In this document: in pieces, positions 1 to 6,574 of the stretch | Numbering within the stretch: position 1 is the first letter of the stretch | How the letters are laid out: the number at the start of each line of letters is the position of its first letter | Source of the DNA: Desulfobacterales bacterium | GTDB lineage: Bacteria > Desulfobacterota > Desulfobacteria > Desulfobacterales > Desulfobacteraceae | DNA: 7,417 nt | NCBI GenBank assembly: GCA_022361535.1 | Contig: JAKSAU010000319.1 | Location: 1 to 7,417, forward strand | Reading direction: 5' to 3' | Position numbers and translations under genes: made by a program | The notes under the pieces: generated by a model | The model's database searches: none | Seen by the model: the letters and a program-made list of their open reading frames with translations, nothing else | What the model was told of the DNA's origin: nothing

Positions 1-1
1 A

Positions 2-1330
2 TGTACGGATTGTGTTCTTGCTGAAAATTATTCAGGCCGCGGCGCCATTGCCCTGCCATTGATTTACGAGACACTACGATACGGGTTCATGGTGCTGTCT
101 ACTCCAAAGCGGATGGCCATGGATGATACGGAAAAAAGTATTATCAAAGAGGTGGCTGACGATATTGCCGTAAGTCTCTACCGAATAGATCTTGAAGAAA
201 GGCGGCATCGTGCTGAGAAGGCAAAAGAGCAAAGCCAGCTGCAGTTCAAAACCCTTATAGAAAACTCCTTAAACCATATTTCAATTATTCAGGACAACGA
301 AATCGTATACAGGAGCCATGGTCTAAGAAAAATTCACCGGCTCATCGATCAGGTATTCAGCCCACCAGATTTTCCTCAGGTGTTTGAAGGGGATAGACAA
401 CGAATTCAGGACAAGTACAACGACCTTATTGAAGGGCGAATTGACCATATTGAATCGGATTTCCAATACCACCCATTAGTGGACGGCAATGAAAATGCAG
501 GTGTCAGATGGGCATTGGTTTCTGCAACAAAAATAGATTATATGGGTGTTGAATCCGTGCTCACAAATATTATGGATATCACCGACTCAAAAGAAGTACA
601 GGCTTTTTTACGCATCCAGGATAAGATGACTTCTTTAGGGCGTGTGACTGCCGGTATTGCCCATGAGATCCGCAATCCCTTATCCGGAATTTATATTTAT
701 CTCAAAGCCCTGAAACAGATTTATAATGAAATGGGGGATATCACCCGGGTCGTGTCGATTATAGATAAGATGGAGCAGGCATCGGACAAGATCGAATCTA
801 TAATCCAGCGTGTCATGGATTTTTCAAAGCCCACCCGGCCAAGATTCGTCATGACCAACCTGAACCAGTATATTGATGAGGTGACCAAACTTACAGCCGT
901 CACTTTAAGAAAAACCAATATTCAACTGGTAAAAAAACTGGATCCGGATCTGCCCCAATGCTATGCAGAACCCCATCTTATAGAACAGGTGATTTTAAAC
1001 CTGGTTACAAATGCTGCCGAGGCAATGAAAGAGTTTTCAGGTGAAAAGATTATCGAGTTGACCACTGGCATGACTTCAGACAAAGGTGCTGTCCTGATCA
1101 GTGTTAAAGATACAGGGCCAGGTATTCCCTATGCTCTGCAGTCTAAAATCTTTGACCCCTTTTATACCACAAAGACAAATAGCTCAGGCATTGGGCTTTC
1201 AATTTGCCACAGGATTATCCTGGACCATGGCGGTACCCTCAAGTTTAATAATTCCGGCGGCCAGGGTGCAGAATTTTTAATTGAACTGCCCCTGGATGCA
1301 GGAAATGAAAACAAGGAACCTGTCCATTGA
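2..1330 (+). CDS. Two-component sensor histidine kinase (GAF-PAS-HisKA-HATPase), 5' end cut by window
   Basis: The frame is open from the first complete codon at position 2, so the N-terminus lies outside the window; a TTG at 59 is only an internal codon. Numbering from that codon, residues 1-62 look like the end of a GAF sensor domain (GAIALPL, then ADDIAVSL before a charged helix). Residues 77-199 resemble a PAS domain ending in the usual DIT motif. The dimerisation/phosphoacceptor domain has AGIAHEIRNPLSG with His221 (codon 662-664). The ATP-binding domain shows the N box (NLVTNAAEAM, Asn337), G1 (DTGPGIP, 370-376), F box (FDPFYTT) and G2 (GIGLSI). No membrane segment is visible, so the sensed signal is probably cytoplasmic. 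The kinase should autophosphorylate His221 and pass phosphate to the regulator encoded directly downstream. The ligand is unknown. Confidence 0.95.
   Translation, partial: CTDCVLAENYSGRGAIALPLIYETLRYGFMVLSTPKRMAMDDTEKSIIKEVADDIAVSLYRIDLEERRHRAEKAKEQSQLQFKTLIENSLNHISIIQDNEIVYRSHGLRKIHRLIDQVFSPPDFPQVFEGDRQRIQDKYNDLIEGRIDHIESDFQYHPLVDGNENAGVRWALVSATKIDYMGVESVLTNIMDITDSKEVQAFLRIQDKMTSLGRVTAGIAHEIRNPLSGIYIYLKALKQIYNEMGDITRVVSIIDKMEQASDKIESIIQRVMDFSKPTRPRFVMTNLNQYIDEVTKLTAVTLRKTNIQLVKKLDPDLPQCYAEPHLIEQVILNLVTNAAEAMKEFSGEKIIELTTGMTSDKGAVLISVKDTGPGIPYALQSKIFDPFYTTKTNSSGIGLSICHRIILDHGGTLKFNNSGGQGAEFLIELPLDAGNENKEPVH
1313..1317 (+). promoter_or_regulatory. Ribosome binding site for the response regulator (decides a TTG start)
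   Basis: AAGGA lies 9 nt before the TTG at 1327, inside the end of the kinase gene. This supports TTG as the true start. The next in-frame ATG (residue 21) would remove the acidic pair needed by the receiver domain. Confidence 0.6.
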
Positions 1331-2709
1331 TTAAATACACTCTGGCCATAGTGGATGATGAAGAAAGTATCCGTGATTCCCTGGATATGGTGTTGTCGCC
1401 TAAATATAAGATCCTGCTTTTCGAAGATGCAGAATCGTTCATAGCAAGCCTGGACAGGGAAGTGCCCGATCTTGTTCTCATGGACATCGGGTTGCCGAAA
1501 ATGAGCGGTATTGAAGCCCTTGAAGTATTCAAGGAGAGTCATCGTGATGTGCCGGTAATCATGATCACGGCATATGAAGATATTTCAATGGTGATCCAAT
1601 CTATGAAAGGCGGGGCCTTTGATTTTATCATCAAGCCCATAAATCCCGATATTATGGAGTTGACCATTCAAAAAGCGGTTTCTTCCATTGCACTGGTCAA
1701 AGAGGTTCACCTGCTCCAGGAAAAATTCTTAAGGGAAAACGAACCCTGTTTTATCGGTGAAAGCAAAAACATCGAAGATGTCATGGATTTTATCAACATG
1801 GTATCCAAAAGTCCTGATACGCCCATCATGATTAACGGGGAAACCGGCACAGGCAAAGAGCTGATTGCCAAAGCCATTCATGCCAGAAGTCCGGTGTTTC
1901 AGGGGCCGTTTGTTGCGGTCAACTGTTCGGCCTTTCCTGAAGACTTAATTGAGTCCGAGTTGTTCGGATACGAAGCAGGTGCTTTTTCAGGGGCCAGGCC
2001 CCAAGGAAAAAAAGGGTTTATTGAAGAAGCTGATCAAGGCACCCTGTTTTTAGATGAAGTGGCCGATTTAAGTCCTGCAGGCCAGGCCAAGCTGCTTCGG
2101 TTCCTGGAAAGCGGGGAATTTTACAAGGTGGGCGGCACACGCAAAATGCAGGTCAGCACACGTGTGGTCTCTGCCACCAACAAGGACATTGAGAAACTTG
2201 TGGAAACGGATAAGTTCAGACGGGACCTTTATTTTAGGCTTTGTGTGGTAAAGGCCGATATTCCGTCCCTAAACCAGCGGCCTGATGACATTATCCCTTT
2301 GGCCAAACATTTCCTGCATGAATTTAACCTCAAATTTAAAAAGGGCCTGAAAGGATTTTCAGCCCAGGCTATTGAGTCTTTGCAGTCTCACAAATTTACA
2401 GGAAATGTTCGGGAACTAAAGAATATCGTTGAACGCAGCGCCCTTGTCGCAAAAAAAGACCTTGTCTCAGTATCAGACCTCGGTGTTGGACACCAGGAAC
2501 AAAGCCTTATTCAAACGCCAGCACAGGACCAGGTTAACCCGGAAAGGATCCCTGAAGAAGGAGTCCATCTTACAGATCTTCTCTCAGATATTGAGCGGCG
2601 TTACATGGCCTTGGCAGTAGAACAGGCCAAGGGCAATGAAAGCAAGGCTGCCAAACTGCTCAACATGAATCATCACACCTTCCGCTATCGATGGAAGAAA
2701 CTGAAATAG
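1327..2709 (+). CDS. Sigma-54-dependent response regulator, NtrC family
   Basis: Complete 460-residue activator with three domains. The receiver (1-120) has the acidic pair Asp10/Asp11, the phosphoacceptor Asp53 in LVLMDIGLPKMSG, Thr81 and Lys103. The AAA+ domain (about 141-370) has Walker A GETGTGKE (171-178), the sigma-54 contact loop GAFSGA (218-223), Walker B TLFLDE (239-244), sensor I ATNKD and the arginine-finger region FRRDLYFRL (297-305). The C-terminal Fis-type helix-turn-helix (about 415-460) ends in NHHTFRYRWKKLK. Phosphorylated by the upstream kinase, it should oligomerise, bind upstream activator sites and drive open-complex formation by sigma-54 polymerase. Its TTG start overlaps the kinase stop (TTGA), which indicates translational coupling. 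The contact loop carries Ser in place of the usual Thr. Targets are not visible in the window. Confidence 0.97.
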   Translation: MIKYTLAIVDDEESIRDSLDMVLSPKYKILLFEDAESFIASLDREVPDLVLMDIGLPKMSGIEALEVFKESHRDVPVIMITAYEDISMVIQSMKGGAFDFIIKPINPDIMELTIQKAVSSIALVKEVHLLQEKFLRENEPCFIGESKNIEDVMDFINMVSKSPDTPIMINGETGTGKELIAKAIHARSPVFQGPFVAVNCSAFPEDLIESELFGYEAGAFSGARPQGKKGFIEEADQGTLFLDEVADLSPAGQAKLLRFLESGEFYKVGGTRKMQVSTRVVSATNKDIEKLVETDKFRRDLYFRLCVVKADIPSLNQRPDDIIPLAKHFLHEFNLKFKKGLKGFSAQAIESLQSHKFTGNVRELKNIVERSALVAKKDLVSVSDLGVGHQEQSLIQTPAQDQVNPERIPEEGVHLTDLLSDIERRYMALAVEQAKGNESKAAKLLNMNHHTFRYRWKKLK

Positions 2710-2867
2710 CATAGTAAGACCTTTAGTTTCTATATTATCGACTTCGAAAATATAAGTCCCATTCTTTCTTGGTAAGCGTTTTTCTAATCAATATTTGTTA
2801 ATTATCGGTAGCAACCTCAAGTGACGATATTGCCCTTTGAGCACTTAGGCTTGTTTGTTCTAAGAAG

Positions 2868-2887
2868 ACGGCATCAGCCGTATTTTT
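2868..2887 (+). terminator. Putative intrinsic terminator of the kinase-regulator operon
   Basis: ACGGC, loop ATCA, GCCGT, then ATTTTT: a short GC-rich hairpin followed by a T run, about 160 nt after the regulator stop. The stem has only 5 bp and the element forms the left arm of the larger palindrome, so the alternative long fold competes with it. Confidence 0.45.
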
Positions 2888-2890
2888 GTA

Positions 2891-2907
2891 AAAAATACGG
2901 CAGCCGT
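2891..2907 (-). terminator. Putative intrinsic terminator for the minus-strand DUF4157 gene
   Basis: Read on the minus strand this is ACGGCTGCCGTATTTTT: a 4-bp stem ACGG/CCGT with loop CTG and then a T run, about 145 nt after the gene's stop. It mirrors the plus-strand element, giving a back-to-back arrangement suited to convergent genes. The stem is very short. Confidence 0.35.
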
Positions 2908-2980
2908 TTCTTAGAATAAACGGGCCGGTATTTGTATATGGGATGCCATTGTACTCCAGGCCAATCGGAAATTTGTTTTG

Positions 2981-2998
2981 AGAATTTGTATAAATTCT
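2981..2998. repeat. Small AT-rich hairpin
   Basis: AGAATTT, loop GTAT, AAATTCT: a perfect 7-bp inverted repeat about 50 nt past the DUF4157 stop. It is AT-rich and no T run follows on the minus strand, so it is a poor terminator. It might protect the 3' end of the transcript (inference). Confidence 0.35.
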
Positions 2999-3050
2999 AA
3001 ATTGGTTCCCGTTAAACTTTTCTGACTTACATTACGCTGAATGGTATTCT

Positions 3051-4445
3051 TTACTTGTGAGTTTTCCCCTTTTGTTGAACAACATGAGTTAGTTCATGGG
3101 CTAATAATGATTTTCCTTCATTGGACCCCGGTTTATACTGGTCTTTTCCAAAAACAATATTGTTTCCTATAGTGAATGCTTTGGCATTTATTCCATCAGC
3201 AAGCATTGATTCTTGCTCTCCGCAATGTACCCTTACATGGCTAAAATCTTGATCAAACCGTGTTTCAAAGAAATTTTTGTTTTCAGCAGATAAAGGTTGA
3301 CCGCTTCCTTGGAGGTTACTGATGCCTTTTTCTAACGATAAATCAGGTGTTTTATCTGATTCTGATTTGAGTTTTGGCCTGATCACCTCCTCAGGCCTAG
3401 ATTCCCAGTCAGCCGGGGTAGGAGGACCACCCAAAGGAGTGGGTGAACTTGGGCCAAACCCCAGTGATTCTGGTAATAATGCGCCTACATCCAGATGGAG
3501 GCCTACTCTAACATTGCCTGTTTCCAAATCCAGTGCGAATTCCATGTTCAATCCATTTACTCCCGGAACTGGAAATGTTCGATCACCTATAAGGTTCAAG
3601 GCCCATTGCCTGGTATCCGGGTTTGAAAAAACTCCTGCTAATGCACCGACTCCAATCAAACCACCTACGGTGATAACAGGAATACGCTCCAAAGTACTTA
3701 AATCATCCCAAGATTGTTCTAACTGAGATAAAACTAAGGCTTGTAACTGCCCCATATATGTTTCAATTACCGGAATGGATGCAATCGCACGAAACACGTC
3801 TCCAGCATCTCCTGTGCTTACACTTTCAGGGTTGGGGCCTGCAGGAACTACAGGGTTGGCTTGTTCGGTCGTTCCAATAGGCACAGAAACCGCTGGATCT
3901 ATAAGTCTTATAGCCCTGATGACAGCCTGAGGATCAAGCATTTGTTCGATTATATCAAGATTTAAGGAAGGCGGATCTAACTCTAAGGTTGTTGTAGGTC
4001 GACTGAACATTGTTCCTTCAAGGAAAGGCGAACGAAGTTGAAATGAAGATGTTGATCCTCCATTTTCACACTGTATTAACTCTTGTGTCTGTTCTTTTGG
4101 TTCCTCATCTTTTTCATCAGGCATACGCATTACCTGCTCAGCCATCCTGTCAGCTTCCTGCTCATATTTATCACCAGCAGAGCCTACCTTCAGCTTCGTT
4201 TGACAGAAACTTTGGCTTGAATCAACCGGTATGTGTTTGAAATCATAAACAAAGTGCTGTGAATTTGTTGTGAGCAATTTTTTGTGGGCGTCATAGTCAT
4301 TGGGATTTAGCATTTGTTGCACAGGTTGAGTCTTGATCGTACGTAATGAATGAAGTGTTGATCCTAGGTCATTATCTGGACCGGAAAGCGACCTATTGGT
4401 TTTTCCCATATTAACTGCTACTGGTTTTTGTACGAAAGTACCCAT
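3051..4445 (-). CDS. DUF4157 (eCIS core) domain protein with C-terminal HELTH motif
   Basis: Complete 464-residue protein. The ATG at 4443-4445 is preceded at good distance by AAGGAG. There is no signal peptide. Residues 81-106 carry the family's typical lead-in (QTKLKVG then GDKYEQEADRMAEQVM), followed by an acidic, Glu/Gln-rich linker. Residues 139-335 form a central region I cannot assign, with a Gly-rich hydrophobic stretch (259-273). A Pro-rich linker follows (332-350). Residues 380-458 are the DUF4157 domain: SGQPLSAENKNFFETRF, DFSHVRVH and HELTHVVQQ, with the HExxH metallopeptidase-like motif at 450-454. DUF4157 (also named eCIS core in Pfam) is known to be associated with extracellular contractile injection systems, often on their cargo proteins. 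The protein stops ten residues after HELTH, so nothing follows the domain; any effector activity must lie upstream of it. No injection-system gene is in the window. The exact function is unknown. Confidence 0.9.
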   Translation of the reverse strand: MGTFVQKPVAVNMGKTNRSLSGPDNDLGSTLHSLRTIKTQPVQQMLNPNDYDAHKKLLTTNSQHFVYDFKHIPVDSSQSFCQTKLKVGSAGDKYEQEADRMAEQVMRMPDEKDEEPKEQTQELIQCENGGSTSSFQLRSPFLEGTMFSRPTTTLELDPPSLNLDIIEQMLDPQAVIRAIRLIDPAVSVPIGTTEQANPVVPAGPNPESVSTGDAGDVFRAIASIPVIETYMGQLQALVLSQLEQSWDDLSTLERIPVITVGGLIGVGALAGVFSNPDTRQWALNLIGDRTFPVPGVNGLNMEFALDLETGNVRVGLHLDVGALLPESLGFGPSSPTPLGGPPTPADWESRPEEVIRPKLKSESDKTPDLSLEKGISNLQGSGQPLSAENKNFFETRFDQDFSHVRVHCGEQESMLADGINAKAFTIGNNIVFGKDQYKPGSNEGKSLLAHELTHVVQQKGKTHK

Positions 4446-4452
4446 GGTTAAT

Positions 4453-4458
4453 CTCCTT
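4453..4458 (-). promoter_or_regulatory. Ribosome binding site of the DUF4157 gene
   Basis: AAGGAG on the minus strand, 7 nt before the ATG at 4445. It fixes the start of the gene; no other in-frame start nearby is comparably placed. Confidence 0.7.
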
Positions 4459-4590
4459 TTGCTTTGTCACGTGTTTAACAAATAGGTTAACTGACCGGGA
4501 TAACATTCATTCTCAATTAATTAACGATAGAGCAGAACATGAAGAGTTAAGATGAGATACAATTTTGAATATTTGAATGATTTTCCCAAT

Positions 4591-4619
4591 TATATATCAA
4601 TATTCTGAAATCATGTAAA
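4591..4619 (-). promoter_or_regulatory. Candidate sigma-70-type promoter for the DUF4157 gene
   Basis: On the minus strand, TTTACA (4619-4614) is followed after 17 nt by TATATA (4596-4591), itself part of TATATAAT. This would give a leader of roughly 140 nt. The region is AT-rich, so chance matches are likely. Confidence 0.3.
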
Positions 4620-4781
4620 GAACACCAAAGTTGATTTTATTTGATGTCTGCAGATCTAAATTAAATATTACAGATGCTGTTCGAAATTTACTTCTATGTA
4701 GTCATGAGAGCAGCTTTCAAATGTTATTACTTATGGCTTTAGGATATTTTATTATACGATGTCTTAAATTTATTTTGATAG

Positions 4782-4809
4782 TTGAGACTTAACTTTATTT
4801 TTGTAATAT
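4782..4809 (+). promoter_or_regulatory. Weak candidate promoter for the alpha/beta hydrolase gene
   Basis: TTGAGA (4782-4787), a 16-nt spacer and TAATAT (4804-4809), about 150 nt before the hydrolase ATG. Two mismatches in the -10 and the AT-rich background make this tentative. A perfect TTGACA at 4953 lacks a -10 at normal spacing before the gene. Confidence 0.2.
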
Positions 4810-4964
4810 TGAGAAGTAATATGAGTTGGTTGATTTAATAAGTGTTAAAGATTTCAAATACTAATATCAATACGTTACTTTTGAGAGCTTTAAATGATAA
4901 TAAAACTTGAAGATTTCGTATGTCCAATCCCAGGAACAATGAGTGACCTAAGTTGACATAAAAA

Positions 4965-6395
4965 ATGATTTTGTTTCGGTATATTTTTAGATTGATAAGT
5001 TATTCGGTAATCACCTTGATTTTATTGTTCTCTGGTCTGTTAATTGTTCATGTTACGAATTTACCGGAACTTAAAATTTGGCATACCACTATTTTGTCTT
5101 CGGATTTCAAAAAGAATAGTACAATTTCCTCCTTTAAAGAATACCTGCTGCTTGAGAAAAAACTTTTTAAAGAACTTGATGCTAAAATAACATCGAAACC
5201 TGATCCCCAAAAACCCGTGCCATTAAACCGATATTATCATGGCAGCCGTTCTAACCCCAAACAATTACAGGGCAATATTAACCAATCATATGTAATACCT
5301 GCCAAACCTCCAAAAGCATCAGTGCTGCTTCTCCACGGTATGTCGGACTCTCCATACTCGTTGAGACATATAGGAAAACGTCTCAGCCAGGAAAATGTTT
5401 ATGTTGTCGGGTTAAGATATCCTGGCCATGGCACACTTCCCTCAGGCCTTTTGGATATTACTTGGGAAGACATGATGCGCTCTGTATCGCTTGCAATAGA
5501 TTATTTAAAAGAGCAAGTTCCTGATAAGCCTGTTTACATTATTGGATATTCAACAGGTGGGGCTTTAGGGCTTTTGTATGTGCTATCTGAATTGGAGCAG
5601 AAGCAAAAATCGCTTATTTCAGGTGTTGTTCTTATTTCTCCGGCGATTGGCATTACCCCAGTTGCAGCACTTGCAAGAGGGCAAGAAATAATAAGCAGAA
5701 TTCCTGGGATGGAAAAGCTATCCTGGACAGATATTGGCCCTGAATATAACCCTGTTAAATATACCTCTTTTCCTGTCAATGCCGGCCACCAAGTTTACAG
5801 GCTAACACAGGAGATAAAAAGGAAGCTAACAGATGCACAAGGCAAGCAAACTATTGAAGCTTTGCCACCAATAATGGCTTTTCAATCAATTGCAGATTCT
5901 ACGGTATTAACGTCTGCACTCATAAAGGACCTATATTTAAAACTCAATTCACCCAACCATGAATTAATCGTTTTTGATATTAATCGCCGTTTTAGTCTAA
6001 AAGGCCTAATTAAAAAGGACGAGATGTCTTACCTCCAAACGCTGCTTACAAAAGATGCGGCGAACTTTACTCTGACATTGATTACAAATTTCTATACAGA
6101 AATAAGTGAGGTGCAAATTGTAAGCAGGATTCCTAGAAAACAAAATTATAGTCAAATTGACACGATGTATAAGTGGCCTGAAAAAATATATTCATTATCG
6201 CATGTGGCATTGCCATTTCCACAACATGATCCTGTGTATGGAACTGAGAAAGATAAGGCTGTTATTAACTTGGGCAATTTAGCTGTTCATGGAGAAAGAG
6301 GGATTTTAGCCATTCCGGCTAATGAAATATTAAGACTTAAATGGAATCCATTTTACAATTATATGGAAAAGCGAATTTTGGAGATACTTCCTTAA
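4965..6395 (+). CDS. Membrane-anchored alpha/beta hydrolase (lipase/esterase-like)
   Basis: Complete 476-residue serine hydrolase. Residues 5-30 form an N-terminal hydrophobic helix after a short basic start, probably an uncleaved signal anchor that places the enzyme outside the inner membrane. The hydrolase fold starts near 118: oxyanion-hole LLLHGMSDSP (HG at 124-125), RYPGHG (151-156), nucleophile motif GYSTGG with Ser196, probable acid Asp311 in QSIADSTV, and catalytic His413 in SLSHVALPF. The triad is complete and the overall pattern resembles lysophospholipase or monoacylglycerol-lipase relatives. About 100 residues separate the acid from the His, far more than in simple members, pointing to an inserted subdomain (about 341-408). 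No clear ribosome binding site precedes the ATG; the start is chosen because it gives the anchor. The substrate is not known; an ester of an acyl chain is the likeliest. Confidence 0.92.
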   Translation: MILFRYIFRLISYSVITLILLFSGLLIVHVTNLPELKIWHTTILSSDFKKNSTISSFKEYLLLEKKLFKELDAKITSKPDPQKPVPLNRYYHGSRSNPKQLQGNINQSYVIPAKPPKASVLLLHGMSDSPYSLRHIGKRLSQENVYVVGLRYPGHGTLPSGLLDITWEDMMRSVSLAIDYLKEQVPDKPVYIIGYSTGGALGLLYVLSELEQKQKSLISGVVLISPAIGITPVAALARGQEIISRIPGMEKLSWTDIGPEYNPVKYTSFPVNAGHQVYRLTQEIKRKLTDAQGKQTIEALPPIMAFQSIADSTVLTSALIKDLYLKLNSPNHELIVFDINRRFSLKGLIKKDEMSYLQTLLTKDAANFTLTLITNFYTEISEVQIVSRIPRKQNYSQIDTMYKWPEKIYSLSHVALPFPQHDPVYGTEKDKAVINLGNLAVHGERGILAIPANEILRLKWNPFYNYMEKRILEILP

Positions 6396-6561
6396 GGCCT
6401 AATTCGATGTTGAACTCGCCATAAAAGCCTTGATTCAACCCTGCGTAGCATGACCAGTGCTATTGCATCCTGTGGGTCGTTATGTTTTATATTCAAATTT
6501 GGATGAGGCCATCGGTTGGACTCAAGCATTAAAACAACTCATGATTTAAGTTTTGGACTCG

Positions 6562-6567
6562 AAGGAG
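6562..6567 (+). promoter_or_regulatory. Ribosome binding site pointing to an ATT start
   Basis: A full AAGGAG lies 7 nt before the ATT at 6575 in the amidase frame. That frame is closed by a stop at 6542-6544 and contains no ATG, GTG or TTG before 6596. The TTG at 6568 directly after the site is in another frame and meets TAA after three codons. Confidence 0.6.
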
Positions 6568-6574
6568 TTGTATT

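Larger units (their letters stand above)
2848..2926. repeat. Long imperfect palindrome (about 35 paired positions, 3-nt loop)
   Basis: The arms 2848-2887 and 2891-2926 pair almost end to end around the loop GTA. The segments are GGC/GCC, TTGTTTG/TAAACGG, TTCTAAGAA/TTCTTAGAA, ACGGC/GCCGT and GCCGTATTTTT/AAAAATACGGC. Only a single-base bulge (G2867) and a small internal loop (ATCA opposite A) interrupt the stem. The three non-Watson-Crick positions are all G-T, which can pair as G-U in plus-strand RNA but not in minus-strand RNA. It could be a bidirectional terminator, a small mobile palindromic repeat or a structured RNA. Confidence 0.85.
2710..3050. other. Convergent intergenic region rich in inverted repeats
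   Basis: No gene is supported here; the regulator ends on the left and the DUF4157 gene ends on the right, so the stretch is a natural site for terminators. Besides the main palindrome (2848-2926), an 8-bp stem with one bulge (CCTCAAGTG 2815-2823 with CACTTAGG 2842-2849) precedes a T-rich run and competes with the palindrome's base. A further overlapping inverted repeat joins 2800-2807 and 2825-2831. The remaining bases show nothing I recognise. Confidence 0.6.
4446..4964. other. AT-rich divergent intergenic region
   Basis: This separates the minus-strand DUF4157 gene from the plus-strand hydrolase. It is clearly more AT-rich than the genes on the left. I see only very short open frames (for example 22 codons from 4674), no RNA gene and no convincing sigma-54 site. 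It holds the DUF4157 ribosome binding site and one weak promoter candidate in each direction. Confidence 0.6.

Noticed and set aside
1162..1542. Two overlapping minus-strand ORFs (1162-1542 and 1245-1532) across the kinase-regulator junction
   Set aside because: Both are antisense to conserved kinase and receiver motifs and their translations match nothing recognisable.
2848..2926. Integron attC site
   Set aside because: The size and imperfect palindrome fit, but the outer ends lack the RYYYAAC and GTTRRRY core sites, and the flanking genes are not cassette-like.
3322..3726. 134-codon plus-strand ORF opposite the DUF4157 gene
   Set aside because: It lies entirely antisense to a gene with clear family motifs; its translation is Ser/Pro-rich with no recognisable domain, and it has no supporting start signals.
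4953..4981. Perfect TTGACA box just before the hydrolase start
   Set aside because: A -10 at 16-18 nt would fall inside the coding region and no good match is there (the nearest TATATT is at 21 nt).
5534..5779. 81-codon minus-strand ORF inside the alpha/beta hydrolase
   Set aside because: It is antisense to the GYSTGG nucleophile region and shows no independent coding evidence.
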